NCBI RefSeq assembly: GCF_011290385.1
Contig: NZ_CP049785.1
Location: forward strand, 473,018-537,017
DNA length: 64,000 nt
Source of the DNA: Blattabacterium sp. DPU
GTDB lineage: Bacteria; Bacteroidota; Bacteroidia; Flavobacteriales; Blattabacteriaceae
Direction: 5' to 3'
This document shows, one piece after another, positions 34,291-44,321 of this stretch. The translations under genes and the position numbers were made by a program. The notes below the pieces were generated by a model. It made no database searches, was not told where the DNA came from, and saw only the letters and a list, made by a program, of their open reading frames with translations. Numbering within the stretch: the stretch's first letter is position 1; each line of letters opens with the position of its first letter.

Positions 34291-36942
34291 ATGGATATTC
34301 CAATTAAATATGATCCCAAATCCGTGGAGAAAAAAAGATATCATTATTGGATGAGGAAAAATTACTTTTCATCTTATCCAGACGATAGAATTCCTTATAC
34401 TATAATAATGCCTCCTCCAAATGTAACTGGAGTTCTTCATATAGGACATATGTTGAATAATACAATACAGGATGTATTGATTAGACATGCTAGAATGAAA
34501 GGATATAATACTTGTTGGATTCCAGGAGTAGATCATGCATCTATTGCAACAGAAGCTAAAGTTATACACCAATTAAAAAAAAGAGGATTGTCGAAAATTG
34601 TTTTAGGAAGAGAAAAATTTTTGTTTCATGTCATGAAATGGTCTAAAAAATATAAAAACATTATTTTTGAACAACTTAAAAAGTTAGGATGTTCATGTGA
34701 TTGGAATCGTACCCAATTTACGATGAGTCCTAAATTATCTAGATCTATAACAAAAGTTTTTATTAATTTGTATGATAAGGGATATATATATAGAGGATAT
34801 CATGTTGTTAATTGGGACCCAGAAGCTCAAACTACCCTTTCGGATGAAGAAATTATTTATAAGGAACATATTGGTAAACTTTATTATTTAAAATATAAAA
34901 TAAAAGGAGAAGAAAATTATGTTACTATAGCTACAACTCGTCCAGAAACCATATTTGGTGATACAGCAATTTGTTTTCATCCAGATGATATGCGTTATTA
35001 TCATTTGAAAGGAAAATATGCTCAAATTCCAATAATTAATAGATATATTCCAATAATACAAGATTCATATGTAGATCCTAATTTTGGAACTGGATGTTTG
35101 AAAATAACTCCAGCTCATGATATATATGATAAAAATATAGCAGATAAACATAAATTGAAAATAATAGACATTTTCAATAAAAATGCAACTCTAAATGATA
35201 AAGGTCTTCATTATAAAGGGATGGATCGTTTTGAAGTAAGAAAAAAAATTATAGAAGAACTTTATCAATTGCAAGCGATACAAAATATCGAAAAATATAA
35301 TCATAAAATAGGATTCTCAGAAAGAACTTTATCTGTAGTAGAACAAAGATTATCTATTCAATGGTTCTTAAAAATGAAAAAAATGTCTATTCCTGCTATA
35401 GAAGCAGTGAAAAAAGGAAATATTCAATTTTATCCCAAAAAATTTTATAACATTTATTTTAAATGGATGAATAAAATTCGTGATTGGAATATATCTAGAC
35501 AATTATGGTGGGGACATCGTATTCCTGTCTATTATTATGGTAAAGGAATTAATGATTTCGTAGTCGCAGAAAGTTTAGAAAAAGCATTAAAAAAAGCGAG
35601 ATGTAAAAGTCAAAATCCATATTTAAGTTATAATGAAATAAGGCAAGATCCAGATGTTTTAGATACTTGGTTTTCCTCTTGGTTATTGCCTATATCTATA
35701 TTTGATGGAATACATCATCCTTATAATCATGAAATTTGTTATTATTATCCTACTGAAGAAATAGTAACAGGTTCAGACATATTATTTTTTTGGGTTGCAC
35801 GTATGATTATGTCTGGTTTTTTATTGAAAAATCATAAACCTTTTAATAAGGTTTATTTTACTGGAATTGTCAGAGATTATAAAAATAATAAAATCTCAAA
35901 ATCATTAAATAATTCTCCAAATCCTATAGATTTAATTAATAAATATGGGGCAGATGCTGTTCGTATGGGACTTATGTTAAAAAATAGTGCAGGAAAAGAT
36001 TTTCATTTTGAAGAAAAAATATGTGTACAGGGAAGAAATTTTTCTAATAAAATATGGAATGCTTTTCGTTTAATTCAAAGTTGGGAAGTAACAAAAGATC
36101 AATATGTTTCTGATTCCTCTTTACTTGCTATTGAATGGGTTAGAAATCGTTTTTATTATATTTTAGATATATATGAAAAATATTTCCAAAAATATAAGTT
36201 GGACAAATCATTAATGGTTTTATATAAGTTTATTTGGTATGATTTTTGCACTTTTTTTCTAGAAATTGTAAAACCTATTTCAGGAAAAAAATATATTCCA
36301 GAAATGGTATATTTAAATGTTATTCAATTTTTTGAAAATATATTGAAACTCTTACATCCATATATGCCTTTTATTTCAGAAGAGATTTGGAATCTAATTA
36401 GAAAAAGAAAATCAAAAGAAGCTCTTATTATTTCTTCTTGGCCTGAAAAAAAATTTTATGATTATAATATTTTAGTTTCTTTCGAAAAAGCAACTGAAAT
36501 AATATCTGAAATACGTAATATTAGAAATCAGAATCATATTTCTCATAAAAAAAGTCTTGTTTTATTTTCTATAAGAAAAAAAGAAAAAGAAGAAAAAAAA
36601 TATGATCCCATTATATTGAAACTAGCCAATTTAGAGAAAATAATTCCTGTATCAGAAAAACCAGAAAATGTCCCATTTTTTTCTTTTTTGTTAGATACAG
36701 ATCAATTTTTTTTATTATTAGATCGTAAAAAGGGGAATTCAAATCATATGGATATTATTAAAATTGAAAATAAAATTCAATATTTTAATAATTTATTATC
36801 TATGATTAGAAAAAATTTATATAACAATAAATATGTGACTTCTGTTCCAAAAAATTTACTTTTGAAAGAAAGAAAAAAAGAAAATGATACATTAAATAAA
36901 ATCGCTAAACTGAAAGAATATTTAGAATATTTAAAAAAATAA
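34291..36942 (+). CDS. valS: Valyl-tRNA synthetase
   Basis: ValS charges tRNA-Val and edits misactivated Thr. The class I signatures are PPNVTGVLHIGHMLN (HIGH) near residue 40 and NNKISKSLNN (KMSKS-like) near 533. The CP1 editing domain between them includes TTRPETIFGDTA. The C-terminal coiled coil (about 820-883) is present. At 883 residues it is the usual size. It is divergent from folA and ends 7 bases from the convergent TPM-domain gene. Confidence 0.97.
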   Translation: MDIPIKYDPKSVEKKRYHYWMRKNYFSSYPDDRIPYTIIMPPPNVTGVLHIGHMLNNTIQDVLIRHARMKGYNTCWIPGVDHASIATEAKVIHQLKKRGLSKIVLGREKFLFHVMKWSKKYKNIIFEQLKKLGCSCDWNRTQFTMSPKLSRSITKVFINLYDKGYIYRGYHVVNWDPEAQTTLSDEEIIYKEHIGKLYYLKYKIKGEENYVTIATTRPETIFGDTAICFHPDDMRYYHLKGKYAQIPIINRYIPIIQDSYVDPNFGTGCLKITPAHDIYDKNIADKHKLKIIDIFNKNATLNDKGLHYKGMDRFEVRKKIIEELYQLQAIQNIEKYNHKIGFSERTLSVVEQRLSIQWFLKMKKMSIPAIEAVKKGNIQFYPKKFYNIYFKWMNKIRDWNISRQLWWGHRIPVYYYGKGINDFVVAESLEKALKKARCKSQNPYLSYNEIRQDPDVLDTWFSSWLLPISIFDGIHHPYNHEICYYYPTEEIVTGSDILFFWVARMIMSGFLLKNHKPFNKVYFTGIVRDYKNNKISKSLNNSPNPIDLINKYGADAVRMGLMLKNSAGKDFHFEEKICVQGRNFSNKIWNAFRLIQSWEVTKDQYVSDSSLLAIEWVRNRFYYILDIYEKYFQKYKLDKSLMVLYKFIWYDFCTFFLEIVKPISGKKYIPEMVYLNVIQFFENILKLLHPYMPFISEEIWNLIRKRKSKEALIISSWPEKKFYDYNILVSFEKATEIISEIRNIRNQNHISHKKSLVLFSIRKKEKEEKKYDPIILKLANLEKIIPVSEKPENVPFFSFLLDTDQFFLLLDRKKGNSNHMDIIKIENKIQYFNNLLSMIRKNLYNNKYVTSVPKNLLLKERKKENDTLNKIAKLKEYLEYLKK

Positions 36943-36949
36943 GGAGATT

Positions 36950-37693
36950 TTACCATTCACTACTACTACCTCCTCCTCCAAAATTTCCTCCTTCTCCAAA
37001 TCCATCAAAATTATCATCATGATCATGATATAAATTTTTATCTCTAAATAAAAAATTTGTTAAAAATAATGTCATTAATAATGAAGAATCTGTTGTTTTA
37101 TTCATATAAAAAAAATAAAATAAAAAAAATATCATTAAAAAAATACCAATAATGATGAACACTTTATATCTTTCAGAAATGCGATTATTCTGTTTTTTTT
37201 GAAATTTATTTTTTAAAATTTTAAATATTTCTTTAGTTCCACAATCTATAGCTTGATAATAGAGATTATTTTTTAATATAGGTTTGATTTTTTTTATAAT
37301 TTTTATAGTTAAAAAATCGGTAATATAAGGTTCTATCCCATATCCGTTTTGAATGGATATTTTTTTATCATGAATAGATAATAATATAATAATCCCATTA
37401 TTCTTATGAATTTTTCCAATTTTCCATTTTTCTCCCCATTTAGAAGCTAATAAATTAGGATCTTCTCCATGAAGATCCTGAATGATAGAAACTAAAATCT
37501 CTGTCGATGTCACTTCAGAATATGAAATAAGTTTTTGATTTAATTCTTTTATTTGTTTTTTAGATAAAACTCCGACATAATCCTGAATAGGATATATTTT
37601 TTTTGGGGCCTCAGGAATATTAAATTGTCCTTGTATTAAATTCGAACAAAAAAAAATTAAAATAATTAAAATAGATTGAATAATTTTTTTCAT
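36950..37693 (-). CDS. TPM-domain membrane protein (YgcG-like)
   Basis: The 247-residue protein has a signal peptide (residues 1-22), a TPM domain (about 33-165; YVGVLSKKQIKEL, then WGEKWKIGKIHKNNGIIILLS), a membrane helix near 175-195, and a Gly/Ser-rich tail (GGNFGGGGSSSEW) typical of this family. TPM proteins are placed on the membrane. Some relatives act in photosystem repair or as phosphatases, but the bacterial function is unknown. The neighbouring upstream gene is lemA, a pair often found together. Confidence 0.85.
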   Translation of the reverse strand: MKKIIQSILIILIFFCSNLIQGQFNIPEAPKKIYPIQDYVGVLSKKQIKELNQKLISYSEVTSTEILVSIIQDLHGEDPNLLASKWGEKWKIGKIHKNNGIIILLSIHDKKISIQNGYGIEPYITDFLTIKIIKKIKPILKNNLYYQAIDCGTKEIFKILKNKFQKKQNNRISERYKVFIIIGIFLMIFFLFYFFYMNKTTDSSLLMTLFLTNFLFRDKNLYHDHDDNFDGFGEGGNFGGGGSSSEW

Positions 37694-37750
37694 GATCTTT
37701 TTGAATTGCTCCTATGCATTTTGATCCTTCAATCTCATAATCATATTTTT

Positions 37751-38353
37751 TTATTTTCCAAAATCTATAATTGGAGAATTTTTCGATTCTATTTGAGATT
37801 GGAAATATCCTTTTTCTTTGAACTGATCAAAAAAGCTTGCAATTCCAATTTTTGGAAACTGGTTTCTATAAGTATTGAAATTATTTACTTTTTCATTAAA
37901 ACGATTTCTTTCTACATTAATACGGTTTTCTGTTCCTTCTAATTGATTTTGCAATTCATAAAAATTTTGCGTTGATTTAAGATTAGGATAATTTTCAACA
38001 ATTAATAACAATCTATTTACAGTATTGTTTAAGTGATCTTGTGCTTGTTGGAATTTACTTATTTGATTTTGATTTAAATCATTTCTATTTATAGAAATAG
38101 AAGTTGCCTTTGCTCTAGCTTCTATAATTTGATTGAATGTATTTTTTTCAAAATTAGCAGATCCTTTTACTGTATTTACCAAGTTAGGAATTAAATCAAC
38201 TCTACGTTGATAAACATTTTCTACTTGTCCCCATTGTTTTTTAATATTTTCGTTAAGTTTGACAAGTTGATTGTATGTATTAATAATCCATAATACAGTT
38301 ACAAATGTCAATATAAAAATTGAGGAAATAACTATCAGAAAACTTTTTTTCAT
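37751..38353 (-). CDS. lemA: LemA family protein
   Basis: The 200-residue protein has one N-terminal membrane helix (about 5-25) followed by helical LemA repeats: NQLVKLNENIKKQWGQVENVYQRRVDLIPNLV is typical, as is the C-terminal YNTYRNQFP-like stretch (NTYRNQFPKIGIAS). LemA proteins are membrane-anchored helical bundles of unclear function. It precedes the TPM gene on the same strand by 57 bases, which supports a shared unit. Confidence 0.92.
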   Translation of the reverse strand: MKKSFLIVISSIFILTFVTVLWIINTYNQLVKLNENIKKQWGQVENVYQRRVDLIPNLVNTVKGSANFEKNTFNQIIEARAKATSISINRNDLNQNQISKFQQAQDHLNNTVNRLLLIVENYPNLKSTQNFYELQNQLEGTENRINVERNRFNEKVNNFNTYRNQFPKIGIASFFDQFKEKGYFQSQIESKNSPIIDFGK

Positions 38354-38368
38354 ATGAAAAAAAAATTT

Positions 38369-38806
38369 TTAATTACAAATTTTATTAAAAAAAATTTCTC
38401 TATTAGAAAAATAAAATAAACATTCTTTAAAAGCATTTTTATTACTATCAGATCCATGTATAGCATTTTTTTCTAAAGAAGTAGCATATAAATTTCGTAT
38501 AGTTCCTTTTTGTGCATGTATTGGATTTGTGTCTCCTATTAAAATTCTAAAATCTTTTACAGCATTTTCTTTTTCTAGAATTGCAGATACAATTGGTCCA
38601 GAAGACATAAATTTGACTAAAGATTCAAAAAAAAATTTTTTTTTATGTTCTGCATAAAATTTAGTAGCTGATTTTTTTGAAAGTTCTGTCATTTTTAATG
38701 CCACAATATGAAATCCTGCATGAACTATTTTAGATAAAATAGGTAGAACATATCCTTTTTGTACTGCATCTGGTTTTATAATAGAAAGAGTGATTTTTCC
38801 AAACAT
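38369..38806 (-). CDS. ndk: Nucleoside diphosphate kinase
   Basis: Ndk balances nucleoside triphosphate pools by phosphate transfer through a histidine. The start FGKITLSIIKPDAVQKG and the catalytic His in AIHGSDSNKNA are clear. The longest frame starts at 38824 with three ATGs within seven codons. I use the third (38806, 145 residues), which fits family alignments. A -7 box on the same strand lies at 38841-38848. It is followed by lemA after 15 bases. Confidence 0.95.
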   Translation of the reverse strand: MFGKITLSIIKPDAVQKGYVLPILSKIVHAGFHIVALKMTELSKKSATKFYAEHKKKFFFESLVKFMSSGPIVSAILEKENAVKDFRILIGDTNPIHAQKGTIRNLYATSLEKNAIHGSDSNKNAFKECLFYFSNREIFFNKICN

Positions 38807-38840
38807 ATGCATATGATCAATCATAATTTCTATTTTATTT

Positions 38841-38848
38841 CAAAAATA
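38841..38848 (-). promoter_or_regulatory. ndk promoter, -7 box
   Basis: On the minus strand this reads TATTTTTG, matching TAnnTTTG, 34 bases upstream of the chosen ndk start. Confidence 0.45.
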
Positions 38849-38875
38849 TTTAAAATTAAATAAAGAAATTTACAA

Positions 38876-38897
38876 ATGAAAATCCCTGTATTTTCAT
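38876..38897 (+). promoter_or_regulatory. Short inverted repeat between ndk and the E1 gene
   Basis: ATGAAAAT and ATTTTCAT form a perfect 8-bp stem around 6 bases, 31 bases before the E1 start. No T-run follows on the plus strand, so it is not a convincing terminator. A regulatory role is unproven. Confidence 0.25.
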
Positions 38898-38927
38898 ATA
38901 AAAAAATGTAAAAAAAAATGATAATTT

Positions 38928-41372
38928 ATGAATTTAAACAAAAAAAAATCTATTGATGATGAAAAAACTGATTTTGATTTATTTAAAAAAACGGTTTTAA
39001 ATGATTATAGATTAGCAAGAATTAGCCGTGAAACTAGCATATTGGGCAGAAAAGAAGTTTTAAATGGAAAAGCTAAATTTGGAATATTTGGAGATGGAAA
39101 AGAAATTCCTCAATTAGCTATGGCAAAAGTTTTTAAAAATGGAGATTATCGGTCTGGATATTATAGAGATCAAACATTTATGATGGCTATTGGAGTTTTA
39201 ACAGTAAAAAGTTTTTTTTCGCAATTATATGCACATTCAGATTTAGAAGCAGAACCAATTTCGTCTGGTAGAATGATGACGGCACATTTTGGAACACGTT
39301 TTTTGAATAAAGATGGATTTTGGAAAAATCTTATTGAACAGAAGAATTCTAGTGCAGATATTTCTTCTACTGCTGCCCAAATGCCTAGATTATTAGGATT
39401 AGCTCAAGCTTCTAAAATTTATAAAGAATTAAAAAACTTAAAAAAAACACATAAAATATTTTCTCATAATGGAAATGAAGTTGCATTTGGAACTATTGGA
39501 AATGCTAGTGTTTCTGAAGGATTATTTTGGGAAACATTAAATGCAGCTTCAGTTTTACAGATTCCAATGATACTTTCCATTTGGGATGATGAATATGGAA
39601 TATCTGTTCCTAATAAATATCAATTTTCAAAACAAAATATTAGTGATCTTTTATCTGGATTTCATAGAAATATAAAAGAAAAAGGAATAGAAATTATTCG
39701 TGTAAATGGATCTAACTATATAGATCTAATAAAAACATATGTTAAAGCAGATCAAATTGCTCGTTATGAATATGTTCCTGTAGTCATACATGTAACAAAT
39801 TTAACCCAACCTCAAGGGCATTCTACTTCTTCTTCACATGAAAGATATAAATCAAAAGAACGTTTAGAATGGGAAATGAATCATGATGGAATAAAAAAAT
39901 TTAGAGACTGGATTTTAAATTTTAAGTTTGCAATTAATAAAAAAGATAAACGTAAAATAGCTGATGTTAATTCTCTAGATCAAATAGATATAGAAGCTAA
40001 AGAATATGTAATAAATGAAAAGGAAAAAGCTTGGAAAGCATTTAAAAAACCTATTGATAAAATTAAAAATGAAGTAATGAATATTTTGCATAAAATACAA
40101 AATAGTTCTGAAGAAAAAAAATGGATTCAAAAATATATCAATAAATATATTCAAGAATTACATAATGAAATCAAAAATATTCCTACAAAAAAATCAGTAT
40201 TCCGTATCGCTAGAAAAGTATTGTATCTTTTATCAGAAATGCAATATAAGACGAAGTCTTATCTGATAAAATGGATTAAAAAAAAATACCAAAAAGAACA
40301 AGAAAATTATTCTTCGCATTTATATAGTATTTCTAAAAAAGCTTCGATTAAAATAACGGAAGTTTTTCCCCTTTATAATAATAATTCAAAAGTAGATGGT
40401 CGAATTGTATTAAGAGAAAATTTTGATAAATTGTTGGAATTACATCCTGATCTTTTAATATTTGGAGAAGATGTAGGAAAAATAGGAGATGTGAATCAAG
40501 GACTAGAAGGATTACAAAAAAAATATGGAAAAATTCGTGTTTTTGATACAGGAATCCGTGAATCTACCATCCTTGGGCAAGGAATAGGTCTTGCGATGCG
40601 TGGGCTTCGTCCTATAGTTGAAATTCAATATATAGATTATCTTTTATATGCTTTACAAATCATGAGTGATGATTTAGCTTGTTTGCAATATAGAACAAAA
40701 GGAGGACAAAAAGCTCCTGTTATTATTAGAACTAGAGGACATCGTTTAGAAGGAATATGGCATTCGGGTTCTCCTATGGGTGGTATTATTAATTATTTGA
40801 GAGGAATTTTAGTTCTTGTTCCAAGAAATATGGTAAAAGCGGCTGGATTTTATAATACTTTATTGTCTGGAGATGATCCTGCTTTAGTTGTTGAATGTTT
40901 AAATGGATACAGAATTAAAGAAAAGTTACCTAAAAACTTAGGTTTATTCAGAACACCTATTGGAATAGTAGAAAAAACAAGAAAAGGAGAAGATATTACT
41001 ATGGTTACTTATGGTTCTACATGGAGAATTGTAAATGAAGCAGCTGAAGAGCTATCTAAAATTAATATAAATTCTGAAATTATCGATATTCAATCTTTAT
41101 TACCTTTCGACTTACAAAAAGATATTGTTAAAAGTTTACAAAAAACTAATAGATTATTGATTATAGATGAAGATGTTCCAGGAGGGGCATCCGCTTATAT
41201 TCTTCAAAAAATATTAGAAGAACAAAATGGATATTATTATTTAGATAGTCCTCCTATTACAATTACAGCTCAAGAACATCGTCCTCCTTATGGATCTGAT
41301 GGAGATTATTTTTCAAAACCTTCTGTTGAAAATATTGTAGAAAAAGTATTAAAAATAATGCATGATAGTTAG
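38928..41372 (+). CDS. 2-oxoacid dehydrogenase E1, fused alpha and beta subunits
   Basis: This 814-residue TPP enzyme joins both E1 subunits. Residues 1 to about 330 are the alpha part (SGRMMTAHFGTRF, GNASVSEGLFWETLNAAS, WDDEYGISVP). A helical linker spans about 330-465. The beta part follows (LIFGEDVGKIGDVNQG, GIRESTILGQGIGLAMRG, GHRLEGIWHSGSPMGG, IIDEDVPGGASAYI). Fused E1 proteins of this kind are known in Bacteroidetes and are usually annotated as branched-chain or other 2-oxoacid dehydrogenases. The adjacent ilvE suggests branched-chain keto acids, but pyruvate or 2-oxoglutarate cannot be excluded. Residue 192 is Asn where many E1 alpha chains have the metal-binding Asp of GDG. Confidence 0.88.
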   Translation: MNLNKKKSIDDEKTDFDLFKKTVLNDYRLARISRETSILGRKEVLNGKAKFGIFGDGKEIPQLAMAKVFKNGDYRSGYYRDQTFMMAIGVLTVKSFFSQLYAHSDLEAEPISSGRMMTAHFGTRFLNKDGFWKNLIEQKNSSADISSTAAQMPRLLGLAQASKIYKELKNLKKTHKIFSHNGNEVAFGTIGNASVSEGLFWETLNAASVLQIPMILSIWDDEYGISVPNKYQFSKQNISDLLSGFHRNIKEKGIEIIRVNGSNYIDLIKTYVKADQIARYEYVPVVIHVTNLTQPQGHSTSSSHERYKSKERLEWEMNHDGIKKFRDWILNFKFAINKKDKRKIADVNSLDQIDIEAKEYVINEKEKAWKAFKKPIDKIKNEVMNILHKIQNSSEEKKWIQKYINKYIQELHNEIKNIPTKKSVFRIARKVLYLLSEMQYKTKSYLIKWIKKKYQKEQENYSSHLYSISKKASIKITEVFPLYNNNSKVDGRIVLRENFDKLLELHPDLLIFGEDVGKIGDVNQGLEGLQKKYGKIRVFDTGIRESTILGQGIGLAMRGLRPIVEIQYIDYLLYALQIMSDDLACLQYRTKGGQKAPVIIRTRGHRLEGIWHSGSPMGGIINYLRGILVLVPRNMVKAAGFYNTLLSGDDPALVVECLNGYRIKEKLPKNLGLFRTPIGIVEKTRKGEDITMVTYGSTWRIVNEAAEELSKININSEIIDIQSLLPFDLQKDIVKSLQKTNRLLIIDEDVPGGASAYILQKILEEQNGYYYLDSPPITITAQEHRPPYGSDGDYFSKPSVENIVEKVLKIMHDS

Positions 41373-41462
41373 AAAATTAAGTATTTTATTTTTTAATTTT
41401 TTTTTTTAAATACAATAATTGTTTATTATTATACTATTAATGTTTAATAATGTCCTTGTAAC

Positions 41463-42524
41463 ATGAAAATAGAAAGAACCTTGCATTCTAGAATTGGAGA
41501 AATGGATTTTGATAATATTGATTTTGGTAATCAATATTCAGATCATATGTTTTGTTCTGAATACAAGAATGGAAAATGGAAAAATTCTATTATTAAGCCT
41601 TTTGGAAAAATCATGTTTTCCCCTATTTCTCTTGTTTTTCACTATGGACAAGCTGTATTCGAAGGAATGAAAGCTTATAAAGATAAAAACGGAGAAGTTT
41701 TTTTATTTCGTCCAAAAGAAAATTTTAAAAGAATAAATAGATCTGCAATTCGTTTGGAAATGCCAATTATTCCAGAAAATATTTTTATGAATGGATTGAA
41801 AAGATTAATAGATATAGATAGGGGTTGGATTCCAAAAAATTATGGACAATCATTATATATTCGTCCTTTTTTAATTGCAACTAATGGAGTCTTATCCGCT
41901 AAACCTTCTAAAAATTACATGTTTATAATTATATCTACACCTGCAGATACCTATTACAAATATCCTTTAAAAATTAAAATAGAAGAAAAATATAGTAGAT
42001 CTGCATCAGGAGGAGTTGGATTTACTAAAGCAGCGGGGAATTATGCTTCTTCTTTTTATCCTACTCGATTAGCTATCGAAAAAGGATTTGATCAAATATT
42101 ATGGACAGACTCTTCTACTCATACAATGATAGAAGAATCAGGGACTATGAATGTTTTTTTCTATTTAAAAAATAAACTTATAACTCCAAAGGCCAATGAT
42201 AATATATTAAGCGGAATTACTTGTAAGAGTATTCTATCTTTAGCGGATAAAGAAGGATTTTTAGTAGAAGAACGGGATTTAAGTGTTTCAGAAATTATAG
42301 AAGGATTAAAAACTGGAGAATTGAAAGAAGCTTTTGGTTGTGGAACTGCAGCTGTTATAAATTATTTTAAAACAATTAGTTATAAAGGAAATGATTTTTA
42401 TTTACCAGATTTTCCAGAAGAAGAAAGAATATCTCTCTATTTAAAGAAAAAATTATTAGATATACAACATAACCTATCAGAAGATCCTTTTGAATGGAGA
42501 GTTCAATTAAAAAAATTTTTGTAA
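41463..42524 (+). CDS. ilvE: Branched-chain amino acid aminotransferase
   Basis: IlvE interconverts Val, Leu and Ile with their keto acids using PLP. It is a 353-residue fold-type IV aminotransferase with HYGQAVFEGMKAY, a PLP lysine near residue 188 (FTKAAGNYASS), SGTMNVFF and a C-terminal GCGTAAVI. Its place just after the fused E1 gene suggests linked branched-chain keto-acid metabolism. The 90-base gap before it is very A/T-rich and shows no clear promoter. Confidence 0.95.
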   Translation: MKIERTLHSRIGEMDFDNIDFGNQYSDHMFCSEYKNGKWKNSIIKPFGKIMFSPISLVFHYGQAVFEGMKAYKDKNGEVFLFRPKENFKRINRSAIRLEMPIIPENIFMNGLKRLIDIDRGWIPKNYGQSLYIRPFLIATNGVLSAKPSKNYMFIIISTPADTYYKYPLKIKIEEKYSRSASGGVGFTKAAGNYASSFYPTRLAIEKGFDQILWTDSSTHTMIEESGTMNVFFYLKNKLITPKANDNILSGITCKSILSLADKEGFLVEERDLSVSEIIEGLKTGELKEAFGCGTAAVINYFKTISYKGNDFYLPDFPEEERISLYLKKKLLDIQHNLSEDPFEWRVQLKKFL

Positions 42525-42539
42525 AAAATCATTCAATAT

Positions 42540-44294
42540 ATGAATATGAATGATCATTTTCAATCTATAGAGAAAATAGTAAAGGAATCCATATTTATTT
42601 TATATGAAATAAAATCTTGTCCTAAATTGGATTTTCAATATACTAAAAAAGAATATATAGGAGATATAACTTTAATTTTATTTCCCCTATCAAAAGAATT
42701 TAAGAAACCTGTAGAAAAAATAGGAAAAGATATAGGAAATTATGTAAAAAATAAATTCAAAGGATTAATACAATTTTCTATTATTAAAGGATTTTTAAAT
42801 TTTATTTTCGAAAATGATTATTATGTTTATCTTCTAAAAAATATGTTAAATACAAATTTTTATGATTTAAAATATGATTCTAAAAAAATCATGATAGAAT
42901 ATTCTTCTCCTAATACAAATAAACCCTTACATTTAGGACATATTAGAAATAGTCTTATTGGAGCATCTATAGCTAAAATATTAAAAATAGTTGGACATAA
43001 AGTAATAAGAACTCAAATTATTAATGATAGAGGAATTCATATATGTAAATCTATGGTAACCTGGAAAAAGTTTGGAAAAGGAGAAACTCCTGATAGCGTT
43101 AAAATGAAAGGAGATCATTTTGTAGGAAAATATTATAATTTGTTTGACAAAATTTATCGTAAAGAAATTCAAGAATTATCTAAAAAAAAAATACCTATTC
43201 AGGATTCAATTTTAAATCAAGCTAGAGCATTATTAAAAAAATGGGAATTAGGAGATCCTACTGTTCGAAATATTTGGAAACAAATGAATCAATGGGTTTA
43301 TGACGGCTTTGAAAAAACTTATAAAAAATTAGGAATTATTTTCGATAAAATTGAATATGAAAGTGATATTTATAAATGTGGAAAAAAAATTGTAGAAAAA
43401 GGTCTTAAAAAAGGAATTTTCTTTCAAAAAAAAGATGGATCCATTTGGATTGATTTAACCAATGAAGGTTTTGATCAAAAACTTTTATTACGATCTGATC
43501 AAACTTCCGTATATATTACTCAGGATATAGGAACAGCTGTAAAACGGTTTAAAAAATATGATATAGATCAAATCATATATATAGTAGGAAAAGAACAAGA
43601 TTATCATTTTCAAGTTCTTTTCAACATATTAAAACGTTTAGGATATATATGGGTTAATAAATTATATCATTTATCTTATGAAATGGTATATTTACCTAGT
43701 GGAAAAATGAAATCAAGAGAAGGAAATATTGTAGATGCTGATAGCCTCATTTTAGAAATGTCTTCTATTGCAAAAAAAAATTTTTCAAAAAAGTTTTTTC
43801 AAGAAAAAGAATATTCTTCTGAAATAATAGGATTAGGTGCTTTAAAATATTTTTTTCTTAAAATAGATCCCCAAAAAAAAATAATTTTTCATCCTTTAAA
43901 ATCTATAGATTTTAAAGGTAAAACAGGAACATATATTCAATATACTTATTCAAGAATTCGTTCTTTAGAAAAAAAATTTTTCAAATTATGTTCATTATTG
44001 AATTATTGCTGGTCAAATATAAAATTTGATATACATGAAAAAAATATGATCAAAATACTTCAAAAATATCCATTGATATTAAAAAAATCAGCAATATATT
44101 TAAATCCCTCTTTAATCGCAAATTATATTTATGAAGTATCTAAAACTTTTAATCACCTTTATCAAAATAAAAAATTAATAGATCCTTTAAACGTAATTTA
44201 TAGTAATATGTCCATGAATATTATTCATGTAACAGGAAATGTTTTAAAATCTGGAATGAATTTATTAGGAATTAAAATGCTTGATCGTATGTAA
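42540..44294 (+). CDS. argS: Arginyl-tRNA synthetase
   Basis: ArgS charges tRNA-Arg. Class I motifs: EYSSPNTNKPLHLGHIRNSLIG (HIGH) near residue 120 and GKMKSREGNIV (KMSKS-like) near 390. The N-terminal Add-1 domain and the C-terminal DALR anticodon-binding domain are both present. At 584 residues it is complete. It follows ilvE by 15 bases and precedes ffh by 27. Confidence 0.97.
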   Translation: MNMNDHFQSIEKIVKESIFILYEIKSCPKLDFQYTKKEYIGDITLILFPLSKEFKKPVEKIGKDIGNYVKNKFKGLIQFSIIKGFLNFIFENDYYVYLLKNMLNTNFYDLKYDSKKIMIEYSSPNTNKPLHLGHIRNSLIGASIAKILKIVGHKVIRTQIINDRGIHICKSMVTWKKFGKGETPDSVKMKGDHFVGKYYNLFDKIYRKEIQELSKKKIPIQDSILNQARALLKKWELGDPTVRNIWKQMNQWVYDGFEKTYKKLGIIFDKIEYESDIYKCGKKIVEKGLKKGIFFQKKDGSIWIDLTNEGFDQKLLLRSDQTSVYITQDIGTAVKRFKKYDIDQIIYIVGKEQDYHFQVLFNILKRLGYIWVNKLYHLSYEMVYLPSGKMKSREGNIVDADSLILEMSSIAKKNFSKKFFQEKEYSSEIIGLGALKYFFLKIDPQKKIIFHPLKSIDFKGKTGTYIQYTYSRIRSLEKKFFKLCSLLNYCWSNIKFDIHEKNMIKILQKYPLILKKSAIYLNPSLIANYIYEVSKTFNHLYQNKKLIDPLNVIYSNMSMNIIHVTGNVLKSGMNLLGIKMLDRM

Positions 44295-44321
44295 AATATG
44301 TAAAAAAAATGTATACTTATT

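Noticed and set aside
41373-41462. GTATTT...AAATAC around a T-rich stretch before ilvE as a terminator
   Set aside because: The stem is only 6 bp of A/T with a long loop and is expected by chance in this composition.
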